Assembly: GCF_014651695.1 (NCBI RefSeq)
Contig: NZ_BMXJ01000001.1
Location: 474,944 to 538,943 of the forward strand
DNA from: Nocardiopsis terrae
GTDB taxonomy: Bacteria > Actinomycetota > Actinomycetes > Streptosporangiales > Streptosporangiaceae
Length of the DNA: 64,000 bases
Reading direction: 5' to 3'
Shown here: one piece after another, positions 23,623 to 31,730 of the stretch
Layout: every line of letters starts with the position of its first letter
Numbering within the stretch: the first letter of the stretch is position 1
The notes under the pieces: generated by a model
The model's database searches: none
What the model saw: the letters and a program-made list of their open reading frames with translations, nothing else
Told to the model about the DNA's origin: nothing
Translations under genes and position numbers: made by a program

Positions 23623-26496
23623 GTGGTGCTGCTGATTCTCCTCATCGTGCTCGCCGTGACCGTCGCGAGCACACCCTTACTGGACAGGCTGTTGGGCCGG
23701 AACGCCGGCTGGCCGATCGCCGCGGTGTTCCTCGGTCTGACCCTGCTGGTGGCCGCGCAGGCCCCCCAGGTGCTGGGGTCCGGGGAGCCCCTGGAGTTCT
23801 CCCGACCGTGGATGCCGCAGATCGGGGTCGAACTCCACCTGCGCATGGACGGACTCGGCTGGCTGTTCACCATGCTGGTCACCGGGATCGGTGCGCTGAT
23901 CATGGCGTACTCGACCCGGTACTTCCCGCCGAGGCGCAGGTTCGGCTTCTACTTCCTGATGACCCTCTTCGCCACGGCGATGTCGGGTCTGGTCCTGGCC
24001 GACGACGTCGTGCTGCTCTTCGTGTTCTGGGAGCTCACGACGATCGCGTCGTTCTACCTGATCGGCCTGTCGGGGCCCTCGGCCAGCCGCCCGGCGATCC
24101 GCACCTTCCTGCTCACCGCCATGGGCGGACTCGCCCTGCTCGCGGCGGCCGTGCTGCTCATCGTGCGCACCGGGACCTCCCAGCTCAGCGTGATCCTGGC
24201 GGACACCTCGTGGACCGAGGACACCGGGTTCGTGTCGCTGGTGGCGGTGCTCGTCGCCGTCGCGGTGTTCACCAAGTCGGCCCAGTTCCCGTTCCACTAC
24301 TGGCTGCCCGACGCCATGGCGGCGAGCACACCGGTCAGCGCCTACCTGCACGCCGCGGCGATGGTCAAGGCCGGGATCTACCTGGCCATGCGGTTCACCC
24401 CGGCCTTCGGCGACCTGCTGCTGTGGAACACCCTGCTCATCGTCCTCGGTCTGACCACGGCGGTGGTCGGGGCGGTCTTCGCGCTGCAACAGCACGACCT
24501 GAAGCGGCTCGCCGCCTTCTCCACCGTGAGCCAGTTGGGCTTCCTCGTCGCGGTCATCGGTGTGGGAACCCCCGAGGCCCTGGTCGCCGCGGCCGTGCAC
24601 ACCGTCGCGCACGCCCTGTTCAAGTCGGCGCTGTTCATGTCGGTCGGCCTGGTGGACATCCAGGCCGGCACCCGCGACCTGCGCCAGCTCGGCGGCCTGC
24701 GCAGGCGGATGCCGGTCACCGCGGCCCTGGCCGCGCTGGCCGCGCTGTCCATGGCGGGCATCCCGCCGCTGCTCGGCTTCATCAGCAAGGAGAACCTGTT
24801 CGAGGCGTTCCTGCACGCGCCCGGCCCGGCCTGGTTCGGTCCGGTGGCGGGCGCCGCCGCGGTCGGTGCCGCGGCCTTCACCTTCGCCTACTCGTTCCGG
24901 TTCGTGTACGGGGCGTTCTGGGGCGAGCCCCGGGGCGACGCGGAGGAACGCACCGCCTCGGAGGCGCGCCCCAGCTTCTGGCTCCCCGCCATGACCGCCT
25001 CCCTCGGCGGTGTGCTGCTCGGCCTGACCGTGCCGATCCTGGACACGATGGTCAACGAGGTCGCCCTGAACGCCACCCACGAGGCCGCCGACGCGCACCT
25101 GCTGCTGTGGCACGGCCTCAACGCCGCCCTGGGCATGTCCGCCGCGGCCGTCGGCCTCGGTGCGCTGCTGGCCTGGCGGAGCCGTTCCGGCGACGCCCTG
25201 GCCGGACGCGACCTCGTACCGGTCACCGGGGTGTGGATCTTCGAGTTCCTGCACGAGGGGATCGTCCGGGTGGGCAGGCGGACCGGTGACCTCACCCGGA
25301 CCGACTCCCCCGCGTTCCACCTGGGGGTACCGGTCGTCCTCATCATCGCGCTGGCCTCGGTCGTCGCGGTGGTCGGCCTGGACCTCCCGCCGGTGGCCGG
25401 GCAGACCGCCATGGGTCTGGACTGGCTCCTGGTGGGCCTGATGGCCGTGGCCGTCGGCGCGGCCGTGGTCACCCGCTCCCGGATGGCGGGGCTGGCGCTG
25501 GTCGGCGTCGCCGGGTTCACCGTCGCCCTGTGGCTGTTCTTCCTGGGCGCCTTCGACGTCGCCCTCACCCAGCTCCTGGTGGAGATCCTGACCGTGGTCG
25601 TCGCCGTGCTGGTGCTGCGGCGCCTGCCCAAGAAGTTCCACCGGGTGAAGCGGAGCCGCACCGCGCTGACCGCCGTCATCGCGATCGGCGCCGGGCTCAC
25701 CGCGGCCGTGGGCGCCTACGCCCTGACCGGACGCCGGGAGATATCCGCCGCGGGCGAGTACTTCCTGGGCAACGCCCCGGAGGACACCGGCGGAACCAAC
25801 GTGGTCAACACCATCCTTGTGGACTACCGGGCGCTGGACACCTTCGGCGAACTGGTGGTGCTGGGCGTCGCCGGGCTGATCATCATCGCGGTGCTGCACT
25901 CCAGCGGCCTGCTGCCGGTGCACAGCTCCCGCCGGGTGGTGGTGGGCGGGACCAACGCCGCCTACCCGCCGGAGGACAACACCGTGCTGATGCGCACGGT
26001 CGGCCGCTTCCTGATGCCGCTCCTGGTCCTGTGGTCCGTGTACCTGCTGTTCCGCGGACACAACGAGCCGGGCGGCGGCTTCATCGCCGGACTCGTGGGC
26101 GGTTCGGGCTTCGCCCTGCTTTACCTGGCTGCCCCGAGCGACGACAGGGCACGCATCCGGCTCGCCTACCCCGCGATCATCGGGGCGGGCGTCCTGGTGG
26201 CCGCGTTCTCCGGGTTCCTCGGCTACGCGGACGGGTCGTTCCTCAAACCGCTGCACGCCGAGATCCCGCTGGCCTGGGGCGGATACTTCCACTTCACCAC
26301 CGCGCTCGTCTTCGACGTCGGCGTCTACCTGGCGGTGGTGGGCGTACTGCTCACGGCGCTCAACGAGCTCGGCCTCGAACGGGGGGAGGGCTCGGTCCGG
26401 GAACCCGAGGGGTTCCGGACGGACCGTCCCTCGGCCCAGGCGTCCGGCGACGACGCACCCGCCCTGGACGGCTCCACCACCGGAGGTAACCGATGA
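23623..26496 (+). CDS. mrpA: Mrp Na+/H+ antiporter subunit A fused to subunit B domain
   Basis: A 957-residue membrane protein. Residues 1-500 are the NuoL/MrpA-type proton-translocating core, with LHLRMDGLGWLFTMLVTGIG, FTKSAQFPFHYWLPDAMAAS and AYLHAAAMVKAGIYLAM. Further helices follow, and the last 150 residues (RTVGRFLMPLLVLWSVYLLF, then NEPGGGFIAGLVGG) are the MnhB domain that is a separate MrpB in many bacteria. It is the largest subunit of the complex that exports Na+ in exchange for H+, giving alkali and salt tolerance. The start is GTG 23623 with AAGGA 8-9 bases upstream. First of six genes, with a 4-base ATGA overlap to mrpC. Confidence 0.93.
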   Translation: MVLLILLIVLAVTVASTPLLDRLLGRNAGWPIAAVFLGLTLLVAAQAPQVLGSGEPLEFSRPWMPQIGVELHLRMDGLGWLFTMLVTGIGALIMAYSTRYFPPRRRFGFYFLMTLFATAMSGLVLADDVVLLFVFWELTTIASFYLIGLSGPSASRPAIRTFLLTAMGGLALLAAAVLLIVRTGTSQLSVILADTSWTEDTGFVSLVAVLVAVAVFTKSAQFPFHYWLPDAMAASTPVSAYLHAAAMVKAGIYLAMRFTPAFGDLLLWNTLLIVLGLTTAVVGAVFALQQHDLKRLAAFSTVSQLGFLVAVIGVGTPEALVAAAVHTVAHALFKSALFMSVGLVDIQAGTRDLRQLGGLRRRMPVTAALAALAALSMAGIPPLLGFISKENLFEAFLHAPGPAWFGPVAGAAAVGAAAFTFAYSFRFVYGAFWGEPRGDAEERTASEARPSFWLPAMTASLGGVLLGLTVPILDTMVNEVALNATHEAADAHLLLWHGLNAALGMSAAAVGLGALLAWRSRSGDALAGRDLVPVTGVWIFEFLHEGIVRVGRRTGDLTRTDSPAFHLGVPVVLIIALASVVAVVGLDLPPVAGQTAMGLDWLLVGLMAVAVGAAVVTRSRMAGLALVGVAGFTVALWLFFLGAFDVALTQLLVEILTVVVAVLVLRRLPKKFHRVKRSRTALTAVIAIGAGLTAAVGAYALTGRREISAAGEYFLGNAPEDTGGTNVVNTILVDYRALDTFGELVVLGVAGLIIIAVLHSSGLLPVHSSRRVVVGGTNAAYPPEDNTVLMRTVGRFLMPLLVLWSVYLLFRGHNEPGGGFIAGLVGGSGFALLYLAAPSDDRARIRLAYPAIIGAGVLVAAFSGFLGYADGSFLKPLHAEIPLAWGGYFHFTTALVFDVGVYLAVVGVLLTALNELGLERGEGSVREPEGFRTDRPSAQASGDDAPALDGSTTGGNR

Positions 26497-26801
26497 CCCT
26501 CGCCATCACCATCGGCATCATGGTCGCCGGGGGCGTCTACCTGATGCTCCAGCGCGGCATGGTGCGCATCGTGCTCGGCCTCGTCCTGCTGGGACACTCC
26601 GTCAACCTGCTGATCATGTCGGCGGGCGGCGTGTTCCGCCGGGACCTTCCCCTGCTCCAGTTCGGTACCGCGCTCACCGCGGGCGACCCGCTCCCGCAGG
26701 CGTTCGTGCTGACCGCGATCGTGATCGCCTTCTCGATCGCGATCTACATGCTCACGCTCGCCGCGTCCGGTAGCGACGACGACACCGAGGACGCCTCATG
26801 A
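26493..26801 (+). CDS. mrpC: Mrp antiporter subunit C
   Basis: A 102-residue, three-helix NuoK-like subunit: IMVAGGVYLMLQRGMVRIVL, GLVLLGHSVNLLIMSAGGVF and PLPQAFVLTAIVIAFSIAIY. Normal length. It overlaps mrpA and mrpD by four bases each (ATGA), so all are made from one message. GGAGGTAACC supplies the ribosome site inside the end of mrpA. Confidence 0.93.
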   Translation: MTLAITIGIMVAGGVYLMLQRGMVRIVLGLVLLGHSVNLLIMSAGGVFRRDLPLLQFGTALTAGDPLPQAFVLTAIVIAFSIAIYMLTLAASGSDDDTEDAS

Positions 26802-28318
26802 ACACCTCGTTGCTTCCTCTCTTCGTCGCGGTCCCACTGGTGTCCGCGGGGCTGCTGATCGTACTGGGCGGCCCCCTGTGGCTGCGCCGGACGCTGCTGC
26901 TCGCACCGAGCTCGGCGGCCCTGCTGGCCAGTACCGGGTTGATCTGGCTCACCCGGGACGGGGCCGTGTTCGCCCACAACGTGGGCCTGTGGCAGGACGG
27001 GATCGCGATCCCGTTCGTCGCGGACGTCCTCAGCGCCCTGATGCTGTGGACCACCTCGCTCCTGGCCCTGGTGTGCTCGGCCTTCGCGATCGCCACCGGG
27101 GACGACCGGCGACCCTTCTTCGCCACGCTGGTCCTGGTGCTGACAGCGGGTGTGTCCGGTGCGCTGCTCACCGGCGACATCTTCAACATGTTCGTGTTCA
27201 TCGAGGTCATGCTGCTGCCCTCGTACGGACTGCTGGCGATGCTCGGCGCCCTGGGACGGCTGCGGGCCGGACGGATCTACGTCACCGTCAACCTGCTGAC
27301 GTCCACGATCTTCCTCGCGGGGGTCGCGCTGGTCTACGCCTCCGCCGGGACCGTGCACCTGGGCGAGCTCGCCGGAGCCGCCAAGGAGGACCCGGCGGTC
27401 GCGGTCGGCGCGGGCGTGGTCATCCTCGCCCTGTCGATCAAGGCCGCGGTCGTCCCGGTGCACGGCTGGCTGGCCCGTACCTACCCGGCCGCCTCCCCCG
27501 CCGTCACCGCCCTGTTCTCCGGTCTGCACACCAAGGTGGCGATCTACGCGATCTACCGCCTGTACGCGATGATCTTCGACGGGGACGCGAAGTTCCTCTG
27601 GATCGGAGTGGTCGCCTTCACCCTGACCATGGTCATCGGTGTGCTGGGCGCGGTCGGCGAGAACACGACCCGCTCGATCCTGGTGTTCCACATGATCAGC
27701 CAGATCGGTTACATCCTGCTGGGTGTGGCCCTGTTCACCGAGCTGGGGCTCATGGCGGGCATCTTCTACCTGATCCACCACATGATCGTGAAGGCGTCCC
27801 TCTTCCTGTCGACCGGGGCGATCGAGCACACCTACGGGACCGGGGCGCTGGACCGGCTCGGCGGTATCGCCCAGCGGGAGCCGCTGCTGGCCCTGGTGTT
27901 CATGGGTGCGGCGCTCTCCCTGGCGGGGCTGCCGCCGTTCTCCGGATTCGTCGCCAAGCTGACCCTGGTCACGGCAGCGGTCGACGACGCGCAGTGGACA
28001 GCCGTGGCCGTGATGATCGCGGTCAGCCTCATCACGCTGATGTCCATGCTGAAGATCTGGGGCGGCGTGTTCTGGGGCAGGGAACCGAAACCGCACGAGC
28101 TGCCGGAGCCCGCGGTCGTCGGCGCCGACGGCTCCGTCGCCACCCGGACCACCGTGCCCGTGAAGATCCGGCCCGCGCTGATCGCTCCGGGCCTGGTCCT
28201 GACAGCCACGACCCTGTGCATCGGCCTCGGCGCCCAGGTCCTGCTCGACCTGAGCGCGCAGGCCGCCGCGGGGCTCATGGACACCTCCGGATACGTCGAG
28301 GCGGTGCTGGGACGATGA
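26798..28318 (+). CDS. mrpD: Mrp antiporter subunit D
   Basis: A 506-residue NuoM/N-like membrane subunit with about 14 helices. Key segments: GDIFNMFVFIEVMLLPSYGL (the conserved Glu in the fifth helix), LALSIKAAVVPVHGWLARTY (proton-channel lysine), TALFSGLHTKVAIYAIYRLY and LFLSTGAIEHTYGTGALDRL. It provides a second ion-translocating channel to the Mrp complex. Coupled by overlaps to mrpC and mrpE. Confidence 0.93.
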   Translation: MNTSLLPLFVAVPLVSAGLLIVLGGPLWLRRTLLLAPSSAALLASTGLIWLTRDGAVFAHNVGLWQDGIAIPFVADVLSALMLWTTSLLALVCSAFAIATGDDRRPFFATLVLVLTAGVSGALLTGDIFNMFVFIEVMLLPSYGLLAMLGALGRLRAGRIYVTVNLLTSTIFLAGVALVYASAGTVHLGELAGAAKEDPAVAVGAGVVILALSIKAAVVPVHGWLARTYPAASPAVTALFSGLHTKVAIYAIYRLYAMIFDGDAKFLWIGVVAFTLTMVIGVLGAVGENTTRSILVFHMISQIGYILLGVALFTELGLMAGIFYLIHHMIVKASLFLSTGAIEHTYGTGALDRLGGIAQREPLLALVFMGAALSLAGLPPFSGFVAKLTLVTAAVDDAQWTAVAVMIAVSLITLMSMLKIWGGVFWGREPKPHELPEPAVVGADGSVATRTTVPVKIRPALIAPGLVLTATTLCIGLGAQVLLDLSAQAAAGLMDTSGYVEAVLGR

Positions 28319-28692
28319 CCCATCTGATGTGGGCGCTGCGAGTGCTCCGGTTCCCCTTCTACGCGGGCTGGGAGATCATCAGGACCTCCTTCGAGGTGAT
28401 GTGGGACATCGTCACCCCGGGGAGCGCCTCGACCCCGGCCTTCGTCGAGGTACCGATCCGCTGCGGAAGCGACCTGGAAACCACCATGCTGGCCAACCTG
28501 ATCTCCCTGACCCCGGGGACGGTGACCGTGGCCGTGCGCCGTGCACCCGCCACTCTGTGGGTGCACGGGCTGTACGTGAAGGACCGGGCGTCCTTCCTGG
28601 AGGGGATCCGCGAGATGGAGAACCACATCCTCGCGGCCACCCGGCTGACGGGGCCCCCGGAGAGCGCCCCGGCCGAGGGGGGACGGAACTGA
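28315..28692 (+). CDS. mrpE: Mrp antiporter subunit E
   Basis: A 125-residue subunit: an N-terminal hydrophobic segment (MWALRVLRFPFYAGWEIIRT), then FVEVPIRCGSDLETTMLANL, ISLTPGTVTVAV and LWVHGLYVKD. It is shorter than typical MrpE (about 160) and seems to have only the last of the usual N-terminal helices, a form common in actinobacteria. MrpE is needed for assembly or stability of the complex. ATGA overlap with mrpD and a one-base TGATG overlap with mrpF. Confidence 0.88.
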   Translation: MTHLMWALRVLRFPFYAGWEIIRTSFEVMWDIVTPGSASTPAFVEVPIRCGSDLETTMLANLISLTPGTVTVAVRRAPATLWVHGLYVKDRASFLEGIREMENHILAATRLTGPPESAPAEGGRN

Positions 28693-28949
28693 TGCACTAC
28701 ATCGACATCGGCCTGGCCGCGATCGTGCTGGCGATGGCCATCGCCACGTACCGCATCCTGACCGGCCCCTCGGCCGCGGACCGGGGCGCCGCCTCCGACG
28801 TGGTCTTCTTCGGTTTCGTGGGGCTGGTCGCCATGCTCGGCTACCGCCTGGACACCGAACTGGTCGTGGACATCGTCCTGGTGAGCGCACTGGTCGGTTT
28901 CCTGGCCGCCCTGTCCCTGGCCCGCCTGATCACCGGAGGTAAGCGATGA
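28692..28949 (+). CDS. mrpF: Mrp antiporter subunit F
   Basis: An 85-residue, three-helix subunit: IDIGLAAIVLAMAIATYRIL, TGPSAADRGAASDVVFFG and DTELVVDIVLVSALVGFLAA. The RILxGPxxxDR motif after helix 1 is the MrpF/PhaF signature. Overlaps both neighbours. Confidence 0.92.
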   Translation: MHYIDIGLAAIVLAMAIATYRILTGPSAADRGAASDVVFFGFVGLVAMLGYRLDTELVVDIVLVSALVGFLAALSLARLITGGKR

Positions 28950-29284
28950 ACGCGTTGGACGTCGCCGGGATCGTCTGCATGACCGCGGGGGCCCTGGTGT
29001 TCCTGGTGGGCTCGATCGGCCTGCTCCGGCTCCAGGACTTCTACGCCCGGCTCAGCGGGGTCAGCATCGCCGGCGCGCTGGGCACGGCCCTGCTCCTGCT
29101 CGGTCTGCTGCTGCACTACCCGACCGTGGACAACGCGATCAAGATCGGCCTGGCCCTGCTCATCCAGTTGGCCACGGCGGCGGTGGGCGGCAACGCCATC
29201 GCCCGCGCCGGTTACCTGGTCGGGGTGAAACCCACCGAGAAAACGCAGTTCGACGACCTCGCCGCCACGGAGAAGGACGGCTAG
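28946..29284 (+). CDS. mrpG: Mrp antiporter subunit G
   Basis: A 112-residue, three-helix subunit: GIVCMTAGALVFLVGSIGLL, RLQDFYARLSGVSIAGALGT and KIGLALLIQLATAAVGGNAI. The RLxDFYARLH-type motif is the MrpG/PhaG signature, with Ser-Gly here instead of the more common His. It closes the operon; a hairpin follows 20 bases after the stop. Confidence 0.92.
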   Translation: MNALDVAGIVCMTAGALVFLVGSIGLLRLQDFYARLSGVSIAGALGTALLLLGLLLHYPTVDNAIKIGLALLIQLATAAVGGNAIARAGYLVGVKPTEKTQFDDLAATEKDG

Positions 29285-29304
29285 ACACTCCGGCGGGCAG
29301 CGGT

Positions 29305-29340
29305 GGGCCCCCTCGTGTCCGAGCGGACGCGACGGGGCCC
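29305..29340 (+). terminator. Hairpin terminator after the mrp operon
   Basis: GGGCCCC and GGGGCCC arms (29305-29311 and 29334-29340), with further inner pairing (TCG/CGA, GTCC/GGAC) around the loop GAGC. No T-run follows, as is usual in very GC-rich actinomycetes. Confidence 0.6.
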
Positions 29341-29594
29341 ATCCGCGTCCGGGAACCCCGTCCAACTGGGAAAACCCGGGTGAACACCTTCGGGGCCCCG
29401 ATCGTTACCACGTTCGACGGTGCCTTGTGACACACCCCGATTATCCGCAGGATCGGAAACCCTGTGCTAGGTTGAATGAAGTTGCAGTCGTGATACCCGT
29501 TTGGATTTACATCGTTTTCGGGTGATCACCGCGGTGACGGGAAAATCGTCAGACCGCGGTTTTCTTAACATGCTCCCGAGCGAGAGGTACATCC
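29341..29594 (+). promoter_or_regulatory. Upstream region and long leader of the cold-shock gene
   Basis: A 250-base AT-richer stretch with no gene. It holds GTGCTAGGTTGAATG near 29462-29480, where TAGGTT could be a -10 element; that would give a leader of over 100 bases, as is typical for cold-shock genes whose mRNA folds with temperature. I cannot fix the start site. GAGAGG lies about 7-9 bases before the ATG. Confidence 0.4.
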
Positions 29595-29798
29595 ATGGCT
29601 ACTGGCAAAGTCAAGTGGTTCAACGGCGACAAGGGCTTCGGCTTCATCGAGCAGGACGGCGGCGGCGCTGACGTCTTCGCCCACTACTCGGCGATTCAGG
29701 CCAACGGCTACCGCGAGCTCGCGGAAGGCCAGGCCGTCGAGTTCGACGTCACCCAGGGCGCCAAGGGTCTCCAGGCTGACAACATCACCCTGATCTGA
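29595..29798 (+). CDS. Cold-shock protein (CspA family)
   Basis: A 67-residue single cold-shock domain. RNP1 is KGFGFIEQD and RNP2 is DVFAHYSAI, with the classic start [18 protein letters not shown]. It binds single-stranded RNA and DNA and acts as an RNA chaperone. Length and all aromatic contact residues are normal. It is monocistronic with its own terminator. The next gene is a DEAD-box helicase, a common functional partner in cold adaptation. Confidence 0.97.
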   Translation: MATGKVKWFNGDKGFGFIEQDGGGADVFAHYSAIQANGYRELAEGQAVEFDVTQGAKGLQADNITLI

Positions 29799-29823
29799 CC
29801 GAACACGCCCTAAGGCTGTTCAG

Positions 29824-29867
29824 ACGGCAGGGGCCCGCCCTCAGGGCGCAGGGCCCCTGTCCGTTTT
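29824..29867 (+). terminator. Rho-independent terminator of the cold-shock gene
   Basis: Stem ACGG-CAGGGGCCC paired with GGGCCCCTG-t-CCGT, with an inner GCCC/GGGC pairing, followed by TTTT. One of the few terminators in the window with a T-run. Confidence 0.8.
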
Positions 29868-30051
29868 ACTGTTTCCAGGACCGGATTTCTGGCCGTCGTT
29901 CTCCGACTGGCACCGGTTCAACCGCCACGACCCCGGGATTTCCGTGCGGGCCGTGGATCTCTATGCATTTCCTCCGGCGCACACCCGGTGCCACAGGCCG
30001 AAGCCCCCAGGGGTTTCCCGCCCGGCAAGCGCCGTCGGCGAAAGGTCTTAC

Positions 30052-31578
30052 ATGAACCATCCTCGCGCCAACACGCGTCACGGCCGTCCCTCCGGCGGTC
30101 CCGGCGGTTTCAACCGTCAGCGCCCCCGCCGTTCCTTCGACGGCCCCCGCGGCGGCTATCAGGGCCGTTCCGGCGGCGGCCGCTCCGGCGGTGAGTTCGC
30201 GCTCCCCGTCACCGTCAACCCCGGGCTCGACCCGGTGGACGACTTCCAGAACCTGGAGATGCCCGCGCCGCTGAAGTCGACGCTGACCCGCCAGGGCCTG
30301 ACCACCCCGTCCGCGATCCAGGCGGCCACCCTGCCGAACTCGCTGGCCGGACGCGACGTCCTGGGCCGCAGCCAGACCGGTTCGGGCAAGACGCTCGCCT
30401 TCGGCCTGGCCCTCCTGGCCCGGCTCGACGGCCGCAGCGCGAACGAGCACCGCCCCATGGCCGTGGTCCTCGCGCCGACCCGCGAGCTCGCCCAGCAGGT
30501 CACCGACTCCCTCACCCCCTACGCCCGTTCGGTGCGGGTGCGCATGGCCACCGTGGTGGGCGGCATGCCCATCCACCGCCAGGCCCGCGCCCTGCGCCAG
30601 GGCGTCGAGCTGCTCGTGGCCACCCCGGGCCGCCTGCGCGACCTGATGGAGCGCGGCGACTGCGTCCTGGACGAGGTCGAGGCCGTCGTCCTGGACGAGG
30701 CCGACCAGATGACCGACATGGGCTTCATGCCGCAGGTCACCGCGATCCTGGAGCAGGTGCCGGCCGACGGCCAGCGCATGCTCTTCTCGGCCACCCTGGA
30801 CCGGAACGTGGACCAGCTGGTCCGCCGCTTCCTCAACGACCCGGTGGTCCACTCGGTCGACCCGTCCGAGGGCGCCGTCTCCACGATGGAGCACCACGTC
30901 CTGCACGTGGCGCACGCGGACAAGATGTCCACCGCCACCCACATCGCGGCGCGCGAGGGCCAGGTCCTGATGTTCCTGGACACCAAGCACGCGGTGGACC
31001 GGATGGCCCAGCACCTGCTGAACAGCGGCGTCCGGGCGGCTCCGCTGCACGGCGGCCGGTCCCAGCCCCAGCGCACCCGCACCCTCAAGCAGTTCAAGGA
31101 GGGCACGGTCACCGCGCTGATCGCCACGAACGTCGCCGCCCGCGGCATCCACGTGGACGGTCTGGACCTGGTCGTGAACATCGACCCGCCCACGGACCAC
31201 AAGGACTACCTGCACCGCGGCGGCCGCACCGCCCGCGCCGGTGAGTCCGGCAACGTGGTCACCCTCGTGACGCCCAACCAGCGCCGCGAGATGACCCGCC
31301 TGATGCACCGCGCCCGGATCGAGGCGCAGACCGCCCAGGTGAACGCCGACGACCCGGAGCTGGCCCGCGTGACCGGGGCCCGCACCCCGACCGGTGTACC
31401 GGTGTCCCTGCCGAGCGAGCCCCGCCGGGAGAACCGTCAGCGCGGCCCGCGCGGCGGCGGCTACGGCGGCTCCCGCGGCGGCGGCTACGGCGGCTCGCGC
31501 GGCGGCTACGGCGGCGGCGGTCCCCGTGGGGGCTCGTCCTCCCGCGGACGCCGTCCCCGTCCGGCCGCGCAGGCCTAG
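30052..31578 (+). CDS. DEAD-box RNA helicase
   Basis: A 508-residue helicase. Order: an Arg/Gly-rich N-terminus (about 50 residues), Q motif (TTPSAIQAATLP), motif I SQTGSGKT, Ia PTRELA, Ib TPGR, motif II VLDEADQM, motif III SAT, motif V IATNVAARGIHVDG and motif VI HRGGRTARAG. The C-terminal 65 residues are a low-complexity RGG/GYGG tail with repeats of RGGGYGGS, typical of RNA-annealing tails. It unwinds structured RNA in ribosome assembly or decay. The ATG at 30052 has GAAAGG 7 bases upstream; upstream sequence in the same frame is not family-like. Placement after the cold-shock gene fits a cold-response role (CsdA/RhlE-like). Confidence 0.93.
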   Translation: MNHPRANTRHGRPSGGPGGFNRQRPRRSFDGPRGGYQGRSGGGRSGGEFALPVTVNPGLDPVDDFQNLEMPAPLKSTLTRQGLTTPSAIQAATLPNSLAGRDVLGRSQTGSGKTLAFGLALLARLDGRSANEHRPMAVVLAPTRELAQQVTDSLTPYARSVRVRMATVVGGMPIHRQARALRQGVELLVATPGRLRDLMERGDCVLDEVEAVVLDEADQMTDMGFMPQVTAILEQVPADGQRMLFSATLDRNVDQLVRRFLNDPVVHSVDPSEGAVSTMEHHVLHVAHADKMSTATHIAAREGQVLMFLDTKHAVDRMAQHLLNSGVRAAPLHGGRSQPQRTRTLKQFKEGTVTALIATNVAARGIHVDGLDLVVNIDPPTDHKDYLHRGGRTARAGESGNVVTLVTPNQRREMTRLMHRARIEAQTAQVNADDPELARVTGARTPTGVPVSLPSEPRRENRQRGPRGGGYGGSRGGGYGGSRGGYGGGGPRGGSSSRGRRPRPAAQA

Positions 31579-31596
31579 CCAACGGCAGTAGCAGTC

Positions 31597-31636
31597 ACGG
31601 AGCCCCGTCACCCCTTCGCGGGTGGCGGGGCTCCGT
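31597..31636 (+). terminator. Hairpin terminator after the helicase gene
   Basis: ACGGAGCCCCG and CGGGGCTCCGT arms, extended inward by CACCC/GGGTG around the loop CTTCGC. Strong stem without a T-run. It also lies ahead of the convergent allophanate hydrolase stop and could serve both strands. Confidence 0.65.
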
Positions 31637-31730
31637 CGTGTCCCGGGGCGTCTCACACCGCGGCGGGTCCGGCCCCGCGCAGGCCGGGCAGCCCGAGCGA
31701 AGCGCTGGGTCGGGAACCGCCCTGCCGCAG

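Noticed and set aside
23677-26292. A long open frame on the minus strand opposite mrpA
   Set aside because: Its translation is Gly/Gln/His/Arg-rich without any domain; it is the mirror of high-GC3 codons in the real mrpA gene.
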